Shown here: positions 43,399-51,754 of the stretch, one piece after another | Layout: each line of letters opens with the position of its first letter | Position numbering within the stretch: position 1 is the first letter of the stretch | Source: Bacteroidota bacterium | GTDB lineage: Bacteria > Bacteroidota > Bacteroidia > Chitinophagales > Chitinophagaceae | NCBI GenBank assembly: GCA_023387985.1 | Contig: JAEWHC010000005.1 | Span: 496,001 to 560,000, forward strand | Length of the DNA: 64,000 nt | Direction: 5' to 3' | Program-made: the position numbers and the translations under genes | The notes under the pieces: model-generated | What the model was told of the DNA's origin: nothing | Databases searched by the model: none | The model's input: only the letters and a program-made list of their open reading frames with translations

Positions 43399-43426
43399 AA
43401 CCGGGTTTATTGCTAAACCCGGTTTT
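43397..43426. terminator. Bidirectional terminator between the methyltransferase and htpG
   Basis: A perfect 13-bp stem AAAACCGGGTTTA / TAAACCCGGTTTT with a TTGC loop. Flanking A and T runs allow use from both converging genes. Confidence 0.88.
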
Positions 43427-43447
43427 GAATATGCGATTTTCCAACAA

Positions 43448-45397
43448 CTAATCCAATGTAATTATCGGGCTTTTTTTTGCTTCCATTAGTTTTACACTGC
43501 GTTCTATAAACTGAGACAATTCCTCACCTTTTAGTATGCCCTGGCTCAACAAGGCAAGATCCACAAGGTTCCTGCTCATATTTTCTTTCTTTTCCGTATC
43601 GTTTTCATTCAGGATCTGCTGGTGGATCGGGTGGTTCCCGTTAAGCGTTATGTTGACTTCATCCGGCATTTTGGCGTAAAAATCCATCATGCCTCCGCCA
43701 CCTAAAGCTGCCATATCTTTCATCCTTCTGCTCCACTCAGGCCGGGTGGCAATAACCGGAGCTGCATCTTCACTCAGTCCTTTCACCTCCACTACAGCCT
43801 GTTCATTTTTCATTAGGCCTTTGAACAGGTCCACCAGTGAGCTGGATTGTTCAAGGCTGAGTACTGACTGATATTCCTGGCCTTTATCCACCAGGTTCTC
43901 AGCAATATCCGCGTCCACACGCACAAACTGCACATTGTCCAATTTGTGCTCCATCTGCCCCACCCAACTCGGATCAATCAGATCATTGAGCTTGATCACT
44001 TTAAAACCTCTTTTCTTTGCGGCCTGCAGGTAAGTATTTTGCTGAACCGGATCGGAAGTATATATCACTACTGTTTTACCATCTTTGTTTACCTGTGCAG
44101 ATTCCACCTCTTTTTTGTATTCATCAAGGGTGTAAAATTTATCTTCGCCTGCATCCTGGAATATAACGAACTTTTTAGCTTTATCAAAGAATTTTTCATC
44201 TGTAAGCATTCCATATTTTACAAACAATCCAAGGCTCTCCCATTTGGACTCAAAATCGGCTCTTTCATTTTTGAAGATCTCTTCCAGTTTATCCGCAACT
44301 TTTTTGGTGATGTGATTGTTGATCTTTTTCACATTTGGATCTCCCTGGAGGTAACTGCGGCTAACGTTAAGCGGAATATCCGGGCTGTCAATCACCCCAT
44401 GCAAAAGCATTAGAAATTCCGGAACAATATCCTTTACTTCATCCGTTACAAATACCTGGTTGCTGTACAGTTGTATTTTATCCTTCTGGATTTCATAGCT
44501 CTGCTTGATCCTGGGGAAGTAAAGGATGCCATTCAGCGTAAAGGGATAATCCACATTGAGATGTATCCAGAATAAAGGTGTTTCGCTGAATGGTCCATAG
44601 AGTTCCTTATAGAAGTTCTCGTAGTCTTCTTTAGAAAGGTCGGCGGGCTTTCTTACCCATGCCGGGTTGGTATTGTTAATGGGCTTTTTCTCTTCAATTT
44701 CTTCGATCACTTCCCCATCATCACCCTCTTTTTTCTCTTGTTCTTTCTTTTGCTCCGCAAGTTCTTTTTCAGCTTCCAGGTCGGTGAAATAAACAGGCAC
44801 CGGGAGAAATTTTCCAAATTTCTCCAGAATGGATTGCACCCGCCAACCATCAAGAAATTCTTCACTTTCCTTGTTTATATGTAAGCGGATCTCGGTTCCT
44901 CTTTCTGCGCGTTCACTCGTAGGTTCTAGGATATATTCGGGGCTGCCGTCACATTCCCACCGCACGGCTTCAGCGTCTGGCTTCCGGCTTTTGGTAAAAA
45001 CTTCCACTTTGTCAGCAACCATAAAGGAGCTGTAGAATCCCAAGCCAAAATGCCCGATAATAGAGGTTTCTGATTGCCCTTTGTATTTTTCCAGGAATTC
45101 TTCGGCGGAACTGAACGCCACCTGGTTGAGAAATTTATCAACTTCCTCCCCGGTCATACCTATTCCCCGGTCGAAAATGCTGATGGTTTTATTGGATTTA
45201 TCCAGCACTACATCAATTCTGAGTTCACCAAGTTCACCTTTAAATTCACCCACATTTGCAAGCGTTTGCATTTTATGTGTGGCATCCACTGCGTTACTCA
45301 CCAGCTCGCGGATGAAAATTTCATGGTCGCTGTAGAGGAATTTCTTAATAATGGGAAAGATATTTTCTGAACTTACCCGTATTTGTCCTTTAGTCAT
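43448..45397 (-). CDS. htpG: Molecular chaperone HtpG (Hsp90)
   Basis: 649 residues, slightly longer than the E. coli protein. The ATPase domain shows FIRELVSNAVDATHKM with the catalytic glutamate, IFDRGIGMT, IIGHFGLGFYSSFMVADKV and GTEIRLH. The middle domain contains the charged insertion EVIEEIEEKKPINNTNPAWVR, then LYSNQVFVTDEVKDIVPEFL and DSPDIPLNVSRSYLQ. The C-terminal dimerisation domain is present. It is a cytosolic ATP-driven chaperone. It stands alone. A TGACAA/TTGTCA inverted repeat (45482-45506) lies 85 bases upstream, possibly regulatory but weak. Confidence 0.97.
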   Translation of the reverse strand: MTKGQIRVSSENIFPIIKKFLYSDHEIFIRELVSNAVDATHKMQTLANVGEFKGELGELRIDVVLDKSNKTISIFDRGIGMTGEEVDKFLNQVAFSSAEEFLEKYKGQSETSIIGHFGLGFYSSFMVADKVEVFTKSRKPDAEAVRWECDGSPEYILEPTSERAERGTEIRLHINKESEEFLDGWRVQSILEKFGKFLPVPVYFTDLEAEKELAEQKKEQEKKEGDDGEVIEEIEEKKPINNTNPAWVRKPADLSKEDYENFYKELYGPFSETPLFWIHLNVDYPFTLNGILYFPRIKQSYEIQKDKIQLYSNQVFVTDEVKDIVPEFLMLLHGVIDSPDIPLNVSRSYLQGDPNVKKINNHITKKVADKLEEIFKNERADFESKWESLGLFVKYGMLTDEKFFDKAKKFVIFQDAGEDKFYTLDEYKKEVESAQVNKDGKTVVIYTSDPVQQNTYLQAAKKRGFKVIKLNDLIDPSWVGQMEHKLDNVQFVRVDADIAENLVDKGQEYQSVLSLEQSSSLVDLFKGLMKNEQAVVEVKGLSEDAAPVIATRPEWSRRMKDMAALGGGGMMDFYAKMPDEVNITLNGNHPIHQQILNENDTEKKENMSRNLVDLALLSQGILKGEELSQFIERSVKLMEAKKSPIITLD

Positions 45398-45553
45398 ATT
45401 TTTTTAATTTTAATAATAGTTATCATTCGCAGACAATCAGGAATATAAAAGTTTCAAAGGATGTGCCGGGTGAAGCATGACTGACAAAATTTCTGAATAA
45501 TTGTCAATGCTGATCCGAAAAACATTTTTCGAACGGCGGATTGCTTGCAAAAG

Positions 45554-45587
45554 AAAATGCCAACCTGGTTTAGGCTGGCATTTTTTT
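45554..45587 (-). terminator. Hairpin terminator after the SusD gene
   Basis: AAAATGCCA-CCT pairs with AGG-TGGCATTTT over a short loop, with single mismatches between the two stem blocks. T residues follow on both strands, strongest on the plus strand. Placed 18 bases after the SusD stop. Confidence 0.75.
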
Positions 45588-45604
45588 ATCTTGTCAGAAA
45601 CAGT

Positions 45605-47209
45605 TTAGTACTGAGGATTCTGTACGATTACCGGATTCTGGGTGATTTCATCTACAGGGATGGGCCAAATGAAACGATAGTCACTGTAGGGAATTGCAGG
45701 CCAGGTCGGATTAACAGCAACACCAATTCCATAAATGGCAGCGCCATCAGCGCCGTTGGGCAATTTTGCAGGGATACCGGCAATTCTTACTTCAGCTACA
45801 GGATCATTGGAAAGCCTGTGTATATCATGCCAGCGTTTTCCTTCCATTGCGAATTCAAAACGACGCTCGAGCAAAATCGCTTTCAGCAAATCGGTAGCAT
45901 TTGCAAAAGCAGAATATTGCTGAGTTGCGGGATTTGCAAGGCTCCGGTTACGTACTACGTTAAGCAGGTCGAGTGCTCTGGCCGTATTATTCAATCTGGC
46001 TTCACATTCAGCAAGCATAAGCAGGACCTCGGCATAGCGGAAAATGGGGTTATTGCTTCCACGTTGTACATAGTCACGATATTTGGTGGTCATAACGCTT
46101 TGGTTGCCCGCAGCATTTGATCCCATTGCATAAAGGGTGGTACGACGCTCATCATCAGCCAGCCATTCAGAACGATTCCAAATGATGGGAGAAATGGCGA
46201 CGAGACCACGACCACCCAGGTTGGCGGGGCCGTACATGGCTGGTAGGGCACCATTCACGTTGGGATTATCCAGCGGATCATTTTTGATGGTAAAGATATT
46301 CTCTGAGGATACGCTGTTTGAAGCAAATGCATCTTCGGGAGAAGCGGTAAGCGCATAACCTCCAATGGGACTAATAACCGAAGTGGGACTTAATGGATTT
46401 ACGGATGCCGGAACCAGTTTATCACCCTCGGCTTTTGCTTCCTGAAAACGGCCCATATGCATCAATACCCTCATTTTTAAGGTAATTGCTGCTCCTTTTT
46501 CGGCGCGGATTTTGCGAAGAGAAGCTGTAGGTTGCTGTTCGGGCAAATCGGCAATGGCCGCATCCAGATCTTCCAGGATTCTTTGATAAGTGAAGGAAAC
46601 TTTTGGTCTTGCATCAGCCCTTACTGCATCTACAGCGGCACCGGAATTCACCGGGAAATCACGGTAGTTTACTCCCAAATTCTCACCATTTCCATCGAGG
46701 TATGGGCGGGCAAAATGCATCAAAAGTTCATGATGCGAAAGGGCCCGAAGGAACTTCATTTCCGCAATGGCGCGGGTAGCTACGTCCTGGGCAATAATTC
46801 CACCATCAAGAGCTTTTTGAATGCCTTCGATGGCCACATTCGCAAAGTTGATCAGGCGGTAGGTTGAATTGTAGTGGTTCACATTATTGGCCGAAGAAGG
46901 CGTGTATGTACTTTGATAGGTAATTTGATAGAATGCCTGGAGATTTACCACATCTTCTCCACGGTTGTCCCCTTGTTCTACGTTGGCAGCGCCAAAGGGA
47001 TAACCCCGGTCAATTGCACCATTATAGAATCCACTCTGGGCGGCATCATATACTCCATTAATGGCCAGGTTTACACGCTCAGGCGTGGTGAACACGCTTT
47101 CATCGGTAAAGGCGTTATATGGCGCCAGTTCCAATTGCTTCTCACATGCCGCCAGGCCAATAACCATTGCGGCAACGATGGAAACAGATCTTATATTCAG
47201 TATTTTCAT
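45605..47209 (-). CDS. SusD/RagB family nutrient-binding outer membrane lipoprotein
   Basis: About 534 residues. Lipobox at Cys22 (VIGLAAC). The N-terminal block EKQLELAPYNAFTDESVFTTPERVNLAINGVYDA, SusD-typical, is followed by the TPR-like helical core with EMKFLRALSHHELL and ARPYL, and the C-terminal RRFEFAMEGKRWHDIHR motif (about 440-456) that is diagnostic. SusD acts as the lid on the SusC channel at the cell surface, binding glycans or other ligands. ATG 47209 is chosen over a TTG three codons upstream. It follows susC by 31 bases in the usual order. Ligand unknown. Confidence 0.95.
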   Translation of the reverse strand: MKILNIRSVSIVAAMVIGLAACEKQLELAPYNAFTDESVFTTPERVNLAINGVYDAAQSGFYNGAIDRGYPFGAANVEQGDNRGEDVVNLQAFYQITYQSTYTPSSANNVNHYNSTYRLINFANVAIEGIQKALDGGIIAQDVATRAIAEMKFLRALSHHELLMHFARPYLDGNGENLGVNYRDFPVNSGAAVDAVRADARPKVSFTYQRILEDLDAAIADLPEQQPTASLRKIRAEKGAAITLKMRVLMHMGRFQEAKAEGDKLVPASVNPLSPTSVISPIGGYALTASPEDAFASNSVSSENIFTIKNDPLDNPNVNGALPAMYGPANLGGRGLVAISPIIWNRSEWLADDERRTTLYAMGSNAAGNQSVMTTKYRDYVQRGSNNPIFRYAEVLLMLAECEARLNNTARALDLLNVVRNRSLANPATQQYSAFANATDLLKAILLERRFEFAMEGKRWHDIHRLSNDPVAEVRIAGIPAKLPNGADGAAIYGIGVAVNPTWPAIPYSDYRFIWPIPVDEITQNPVIVQNPQY

Positions 47210-47240
47210 AAACTTCAAATTTAATTTTAATGATCAAGTG

Positions 47241-50200
47241 TTAGAAAGAAACCTTCAGGCCTCCGGAAAAAATGGTAACCTGGGGTGAAACAGCCCAATC
47301 CTGTCCAAGTTCACTTGCATTCTCAGGATCAGATCCGGTGTATTTTGTCCAGATAAACAGGTTTTGTCCCTGAACAAACACACGTAGACCTGAAACAAAT
47401 CCGTTGGTTCCTGTACGTAATCTTTCTGGATTAAAATTGTATCCCACAACCACATTTTGCAGACGCAGATAATCACCGCTTTCTACAAAACGGGAAACTG
47501 CAAGGCCATTTTGATTGATGGCATTCCCATTTCCACTATACAGTTTCGGTACATTGGTTACCTGTCCGGGGGTTGTCCATCTTTGAAGAATCTCAACACC
47601 ATTGTTCTGGAATTGCTGGTTGAGTAAAATTTCCTGGCGGGTCATATTGATGATGGAATTGCCACCGCTGAAACGGAAGAAGAATTCAGCATCAAAATTC
47701 TTGTACCGGAAATTATTGCCAAAGCCTCCAAACCATGTTGGAATGGCTTTGCCCAAAACAGTACGGTCATCAAAGCTAAGGGCTGCACCGGCGGATGCAC
47801 CAAAGGTGGGGTCATCGATGCTTTTTGCAAAACGGTAACTGTTTGTAGGCGCGCCGGTAACGGCCCCGGTATTGTGCTGTACAATTTGTCCATCGGCCTT
47901 GTAATACATTGGATTGCCATTTGAAGGATTTACCCCGGCAAAACGATAGCCATGAATCACATTGATCGCCTCACCTACCTGAATGATATTAAGCGCACCA
48001 TTCGGGATCAGCTCCACAGGCTCACCTGCAATGCTGTACAATGAGGTGATCTCATTATTTACTGTGGTAAAGTTGGCGTTAAAGCCCCAGGTGAAATCCT
48101 GGTTTCTCACAATGTCTCCACTCAGGGCAAATTCCCAGCCTTTGTTTCTTGAAGTACCAATATTCTGTGAAATGGAATTATTCGGAACACCTGCACTAGG
48201 AGGAGTTGGAACATTCAAAATGATTTCATCAATATCATTCAGGAAGTAATCTACTGTTAAGTTCAACCTGTTATTAAGCAGAGCAGCTTCGAGACCCACG
48301 TCCCATTTTTTACTGCGCTCCCAACTCAATTCGCGGTTACCCACAGAACTTGGCCCAAGGCCCGAAAGGTTACCATAAGGCCGGTTTGCAAAAGTGCTCA
48401 GGTATGGAAATCCTCCCACTGAATTGCCCACCACGGCGTAGGAAGCTTTCAGTTTCAGATCATTTACAGCGGTGGACAAGCCACTGGTTGCCCAGAAATC
48501 TTCACCGGAAATTCTCCAGCCAACCGAGGCCCCCGGGAAGTTGCCATATCGCTTTTCAGGAGCGAGGGCACTCAACCCATCGCGGCGTATTGATGCCTGG
48601 AAGAAATATTTATCGGCATAATCATAGTTGAAACGGCCAAACAGGGATTCGATACCGCTTTTGGTGAAGTTACCGCCAACGGATTGAACCTGGGCTGCCC
48701 CACTGATCACGTTTTCTGAAATAAAGAACCTGTCAGCTACCTGTGTTCCTTGCGCACTAAACCATTTGGTCAGATCCTGTTGCAATTCATGCCCTGCTGT
48801 GATATAAAAGTTATGCTGCCCGGCCGATACATTGTAGTTAATGTAGTTTTGGAATACTGTACGCTGGAAGTTTTGCTGAGCATTATAGGATAAACCCTGG
48901 CTGCTGAAGCCATCTCCATGACGGGGATCCCAGCTGTCGAAGCTATAATCAGACAAGAAGTCAAACGTAAATGTTGACCGATACCTGAAATTCTTGAAAG
49001 GGGTAATTTCAACAAAAGTATTGTTTACAATACGGTGTTTGTCAGAACTGCCAATATTGTTGCGCAGGGTGAAGGCGGTATTGAAGAAGTTATCATCAAC
49101 GCCCTGCCTGTTCGGGGCAGTCCTCAAAGAGTTTGTCAAAGGGTAGTTGATATTGAACCCGGATTCCGTATCATCGGCATAAGGGGAAACATTGGGCAAC
49201 TGGCGCAGTGAAGAAGCAATTGCTCCGCCAAGTGAATTCGCACCGTTGTTTTGGTCAAAGTCAATCTGCTTGGCCAGCGTGGCATTGTTGCCCACTTTAA
49301 TCCAGCGGTTCAGCTCACTTTCAAAATTAAAGCGAAGGCGGTAAGCGGTATTTTTATTGCTGATGATCACCCCTTGCTGATCAGAATACCCAAAAGATAA
49401 ATAATACAATGATCTGTTGGTACCACCTGCAAAACTCAAATTGTGCGTTTGATTGAAAGCATTGTCCACCATAACTGCTTTTTGCCAGTCTGTGTTTACA
49501 CCTGGATTTTCCACAGCATTAAGACTCAATCCGGCATTACCTCTTTTTTCGTTGGCAATGGTTACAAATTCACTCGCGTTCAACAAATCAAATGTGTTTT
49601 TTGGATTGGTTATGCCCATTGTAACATCGTAATTGATGCGCATACGGTCACGTACACCTTTTTTTGTTGTAATCATAATAACGCCACCGGCAGCACGGCT
49701 ACCGAAGATCGCTGTTGCAGATCCATCTTTCAACACCTCGATATTTTCAATGTCATTTGGATTGATGTCACCAAACGCATTGGTATTGGAAGAAGCGCCC
49801 AAATTACCGGTTATAAACGGTACCCCATCAACAACAACAAGTGGGGCCAGGTTTCCGGAAATGGAGTTCATACCACGAATACGGATACGGGCGGGGGTAT
49901 TAACCAGGCCGCCTGAAGTGGTTACCTGAACACCGGCTGCACGACCGGCCAGCTGCTTATCCACGGAAGGCGTAACCAGGCTCGAAAATTCTTTGGCATC
50001 AATTCTTGAAGCTGCTCCGGTAAATGCACGCCTTTGCTGGGTTCCGTATCCCACAACAACAACCTCATCCAGGTCGCTGGCAGAACGGGCAAGGGCCACA
50101 ATAATTTCGGTTTGGGTTCCGATTTCCCGGGTAATGGTTACGTATCCAACGGAACTGAACTGCAAAGCGGAAACTGAAGCAGGTACAGTGATGGTATAGC

Positions 50201-50372
50201 GTCCATCTGAATCGGTTGTTGTAGCGACTGAACTGCCAACCGCAGAAACAGTTACTCCGGATAGCATAGCATCGTCTGAAGCATCGGCAACTCTGCCGGT
50301 AATGGTTTTGGTTTGTGCCCAGGCTTGCGAAACTGCAAACAAAGCCACAAAGAGGAATACAAGTTTTCTCAT
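47241..50372 (-). CDS. SusC/RagA family TonB-linked outer membrane transporter
   Basis: 1043 residues. Signal peptide (KLVFLFVALFAVSQAWAQ), carboxypeptidase-regulatory-like domain (about 22-95, ITGRVADASDDAMLSGVTV), then a TonB-box region DLDEVVVVGYGTQ, the plug (about 115-230) with RIRGMNSISGNLAPLVVVDGVP, DIENIEVLKDGSATAIFGSRAAGGVIMITTKKG, and a 22-strand barrel. The C-terminus ends in phenylalanine. With SusD it imports oligosaccharides or other large nutrients across the outer membrane using TonB energy. No glycosidase, sulfatase, protease, or sigma/anti-sigma genes flank the pair, so the cargo is unknown. Confidence 0.96.
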   Translation of the reverse strand: MRKLVFLFVALFAVSQAWAQTKTITGRVADASDDAMLSGVTVSAVGSSVATTTDSDGRYTITVPASVSALQFSSVGYVTITREIGTQTEIIVALARSASDLDEVVVVGYGTQQRRAFTGAASRIDAKEFSSLVTPSVDKQLAGRAAGVQVTTSGGLVNTPARIRIRGMNSISGNLAPLVVVDGVPFITGNLGASSNTNAFGDINPNDIENIEVLKDGSATAIFGSRAAGGVIMITTKKGVRDRMRINYDVTMGITNPKNTFDLLNASEFVTIANEKRGNAGLSLNAVENPGVNTDWQKAVMVDNAFNQTHNLSFAGGTNRSLYYLSFGYSDQQGVIISNKNTAYRLRFNFESELNRWIKVGNNATLAKQIDFDQNNGANSLGGAIASSLRQLPNVSPYADDTESGFNINYPLTNSLRTAPNRQGVDDNFFNTAFTLRNNIGSSDKHRIVNNTFVEITPFKNFRYRSTFTFDFLSDYSFDSWDPRHGDGFSSQGLSYNAQQNFQRTVFQNYINYNVSAGQHNFYITAGHELQQDLTKWFSAQGTQVADRFFISENVISGAAQVQSVGGNFTKSGIESLFGRFNYDYADKYFFQASIRRDGLSALAPEKRYGNFPGASVGWRISGEDFWATSGLSTAVNDLKLKASYAVVGNSVGGFPYLSTFANRPYGNLSGLGPSSVGNRELSWERSKKWDVGLEAALLNNRLNLTVDYFLNDIDEIILNVPTPPSAGVPNNSISQNIGTSRNKGWEFALSGDIVRNQDFTWGFNANFTTVNNEITSLYSIAGEPVELIPNGALNIIQVGEAINVIHGYRFAGVNPSNGNPMYYKADGQIVQHNTGAVTGAPTNSYRFAKSIDDPTFGASAGAALSFDDRTVLGKAIPTWFGGFGNNFRYKNFDAEFFFRFSGGNSIINMTRQEILLNQQFQNNGVEILQRWTTPGQVTNVPKLYSGNGNAINQNGLAVSRFVESGDYLRLQNVVVGYNFNPERLRTGTNGFVSGLRVFVQGQNLFIWTKYTGSDPENASELGQDWAVSPQVTIFSGGLKVSF

Positions 50373-50685
50373 ACTATGGGGTTTAATTACTAAAAAAATT
50401 TAGTGTTTATGTGATTGAACGCAACCTTGTCAGTTTGTTCAAAAAGCGCGTTTTGTGAAAGAAATTTATTGTTTTGGCTAAAAAAATCTAAGTTTTAGTC
50501 AGTTTTGGTTTGTAAAATAAGACAGTAATAAATTTTATTATGCTGCGCGAAAATGAACAATTTAAGTTACCTGTAACAAGGATTAAGGATTCATTAACAT
50601 TTTAGGTACATCCGGGGGAAAATCCCAGGCAGATCTGAATTCCCATTTTATCGTTTTCTCATGAGGATATACTGTCCTCATTTCT
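50373..50685. other. Intergenic region upstream of susC
   Basis: 313 AT-rich bases. Contains no gene and no exact TAnnTTTG on the minus strand. A CTAAAA/TTTTAG inverted repeat (50478-50497) and an ATGAGGA/TCCTCAT hairpin (50661-50681, next to the rhomboid stop, without a T tract) are visible. The susC promoter must lie here but is not recognisable. Confidence 0.5.
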
Positions 50686-51543
50686 TCAATAACGTCTCAG
50701 CTTGTTCTGTTTATGCCACATATACACAAGGATCAACCCCACAATTGCCCCACCCAGGTGGGCCCATCGGGCAATGTTATCACCTGCGCTGTTGCGGATA
50801 GCCATGCTCAGTTCAAAAACCATGTAAAGCAATACAAACCATTTGGCTTTGATAGGAATAAAAAAGTAGAGATAGATGTACGTATTGGGAAAAAGAAATC
50901 CAAATGCGGCGAGACAACCGAACACTGCGCCACTTGCACCCAGCGTAGGCTGGCTCAGCCGGAAATTCACATGATCGGTAGCCGAGGCTACCGCTTGTTC
51001 CATCAACTGGAGGTTATTGGGTTCGGCCTGCCAGGCCCGGGCAATCCGGTAAGCCGTATTTCCCCCATACCCTCCTTCTGCACGAAATTGATTGTAAAAC
51101 CGGATAAACCCATCAAGGGTTGGATTCTCCTTAAAATCTGTAAAAGAGGCCAGTAGTTGAATATTTTCATACCATAAAAAACCCAGGTGCAACAGCGCGG
51201 CACCAAGGCCGCAAACCAGGTAGAATATCAGAAAACGCCTTGGCCCCCACATGTTTTCCAACACACTGCCAAACATCCATAGCGCGAACATATTGCTGAA
51301 AATATGCATCAGGCTGCCATGCATAAACATATGGGTGATCAATTGCCAGGGTTTGAACAGATGCGAATAGAAATGATGCAAGGCAAAAGTATCCGCCATG
51401 TATCCCACTTTTACATCCAACCCTCCACCGGGAAAGATGCCGTCAAAAGTGATCTGCGCCAAAAAAACAATGGCGTTGATGATCAGCAGGTTTTTAATGA
51501 TCACCGGCAGAATCTGAAAATTTCCGGGGCGGAATTGCGTCAT
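50686..51543 (-). CDS. Rhomboid family intramembrane serine protease
   Basis: About 285 residues with at least six hydrophobic segments. HMFMHGSLMHIFSNMFALWMFG is the usual N-terminal HxxxHxxxN region; the nucleophile serine is in GASGAVFG near residue 200 and the catalytic histidine in WAHLGGAIVG near 262. Compared with typical rhomboids there is a roughly 80-residue loop between helices (about 115-195) enriched in polar residues. It cleaves membrane-spanning substrates in the inner membrane. ATG 51543 is chosen; upstream TTG 51552 is the alternative. It lies downstream of a tRNA gene and terminator. Confidence 0.92.
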   Translation of the reverse strand: MTQFRPGNFQILPVIIKNLLIINAIVFLAQITFDGIFPGGGLDVKVGYMADTFALHHFYSHLFKPWQLITHMFMHGSLMHIFSNMFALWMFGSVLENMWGPRRFLIFYLVCGLGAALLHLGFLWYENIQLLASFTDFKENPTLDGFIRFYNQFRAEGGYGGNTAYRIARAWQAEPNNLQLMEQAVASATDHVNFRLSQPTLGASGAVFGCLAAFGFLFPNTYIYLYFFIPIKAKWFVLLYMVFELSMAIRNSAGDNIARWAHLGGAIVGLILVYMWHKQNKLRRY

Positions 51544-51553
51544 ACTATGCAAT

Positions 51554-51575
51554 AAAAAAGGGCAAGTGCGCCCTT
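51554..51575 (-). terminator. Terminator after the tRNA gene
   Basis: On the minus strand AAGGGC pairs with GCCCTT over a 6-base loop and is followed by a T run. It lies 20 bases after the tRNA 3' end. Confidence 0.7.
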
Positions 51576-51594
51576 GTTGTTTTTCGAAAAACTG

Positions 51595-51668
51595 TGGACC
51601 CTGCCGGGCTCGAACCAGCGACCCTCTGATTATGAGTCAGATGCTCTAACCACCTGAGCTAAGGGTCC
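51595..51668 (-). tRNA. tRNA with CAU anticodon, probably tRNA-Ile2 (lysidine-modified)
   Basis: A full cloverleaf of 74 bases on the minus strand: 7-bp acceptor stem GGACCCT/AGGGTCC, D arm GCTC/GAGC, anticodon stem TCTGA/TCAGA with loop CTCATAA, T arm GCTGG/CCGGC with TTCGAGC, discriminator A. CCA is not encoded. The anticodon CAU fits elongator Met, initiator or Ile2. It lacks initiator features (no C1-A72 mismatch). C4-G69 and C5-G68 pairs and the overall resemblance to known tRNA-Ile2 sequences favour Ile2, read as AUA after lysidine modification by TilS. Met elongator cannot be excluded. A complete promoter is at 51690-51718. Confidence 0.9.
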
Positions 51669-51689
51669 GTCGGCTTATTTGCCGGGCTG

Positions 51690-51718
51690 CAAATGTAGGC
51701 GGTTTTGAAATAAATCAA
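51690..51718 (-). promoter_or_regulatory. tRNA promoter (TTG - 18 bases - TACATTTG)
   Basis: On the minus strand TTG (51718-51716) and TACATTTG (51697-51690) are spaced by 18 bases, 21 bases before the mature tRNA 5' end. Confidence 0.6.
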
Positions 51719-51754
51719 GTAGCTATAGCATTTTGCTGTCAAATATTTTAAAGA

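Noticed and set aside
45482..45506. TGACAA/TTGTCA inverted repeat upstream of htpG as a heat-shock operator
   Set aside because: Six-base arms with a 13-base spacer are expected by chance; it does not match the CIRCE consensus.
45545..46120. Long open frame on the plus strand opposite susD
   Set aside because: It runs antisense to a well-supported SusD gene and has no signal, domain or promoter; a shadow of susD codon use.
50661..50681. ATGAGGA/TCCTCAT hairpin as terminator of the rhomboid gene
   Set aside because: No T tract on the transcribed strand.
51595..51668. tRNA as an integration site of a mobile element
   Set aside because: No integrase, no repeated tRNA 3' end and no foreign-looking genes nearby.
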